From positions 1-64,000 of the forward strand of contig NZ_BAOS01000022.1 in the NCBI RefSeq assembly GCF_002443295.1: 64,000 bases of DNA, written 5' to 3'. This stretch comes from Candidatus Scalindua japonica. Lineage in GTDB: Bacteria > Planctomycetota > Brocadiia > Brocadiales > Scalinduaceae. How positions within the stretch are numbered: the first letter of the stretch is position 1; the number at the start of each line of letters is the position of its first letter. A model generated the notes under the pieces. It had not been told where the DNA came from and did no database searches. It saw nothing but the letters and a program-made list of their open reading frames with translations. Positions 63,838 through 64,000 of the stretch are shown here, in pieces. The translations under genes and the position numbers were made by a program.

Positions 63838-64000
63838 GGTTTGTTCCTCCTTTCTTACTAACCAAACTCTGTTAAAAAACAGTTTGTATAATAACTTTCT
63901 CTCTTCTCCTACTGTAATTATAGAGCAAGCTGAAGAATAAGAAAATTGGACAAAGGTGGCATTTTACAATGTCTTTTGATTCCTTTTGGATGCAACTTTA

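Overview
The window reads as chromosomal DNA of an AT-rich (roughly 40% GC by eye) anammox planctomycete (Candidatus Brocadiales, perhaps Scalindua-like; genus is a guess). The strongest evidence is two octaheme hydroxylamine-oxidoreductase-type cytochromes c (31016-32767 and 41764-43329, eight CxxCH motifs each), a diheme cytochrome c just upstream of the first, two nearly identical formate/nitrite-channel genes and an HPP-family (nitrite transporter type) gene. Degenerate ketosynthase genes at the left end would fit ladderane-type lipid synthesis, but that link is inference.

Left part, 1-27 kb. An inactivated IS1634/IS4-type element cuts off a ketosynthase gene. It is followed by DUF362 ferredoxin-like and phosphodiesterase genes, cobS-cobU, a transaldolase-like aldolase, a TusA-like protein, an RNA-repair pair (archease-rtcB) with TPR and CvfB-like genes, a toxin-antitoxin island (HepT/MntA-like with a frameshift, DinJ/YafQ-like intact), an unknown gene plus methyltransferase, moeA, lnt, and a complete elongasome operon mreB-mreC-mreD-mrdA-rodA that runs into a B12-type radical SAM gene.

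Middle part, 27-47 kb. This is the nitrogen and electron-transfer region. It holds a secreted TPR-CHAT protein whose catalytic Cys is replaced by Phe, the diheme/octaheme operon, two PAS sensors with no output domain, and a tandemly duplicated FNT-HPP transport unit in which one HPP copy is cut to a 54-residue stub. A CBS-pair protein, a second octaheme protein, tdh-kbl (threonine to glycine) and an AsmA-like gene follow. The likely joint job is nitrite uptake, nitrite/hydroxylamine/NO redox chemistry in the anammoxosome, and sensing of conditions.

Right part, 47-64 kb. This part is visibly eroded. It carries a degenerate tRNA-Lys, a frameshifted hicA, a fusion of a bpt-like gene with a transposase tail, a REP-type transposon with 13-bp inverted ends, fragments of FAD-reductase and formylglycine-enzyme-like genes, a GH15 gene with a large internal deletion, and an IS91-like element sitting exactly inside a DUF1641 gene. 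Intact genes in between include plsC, a GT4 glycosyltransferase, acpP, rpoD and a multidomain cupredoxin. Three genes (mntA-like, hicA, the IS91-linked recombinase) are broken at poly-A runs, so biological slippage, real decay and sequencing error must be told apart. No CRISPR array or rRNA gene was seen.
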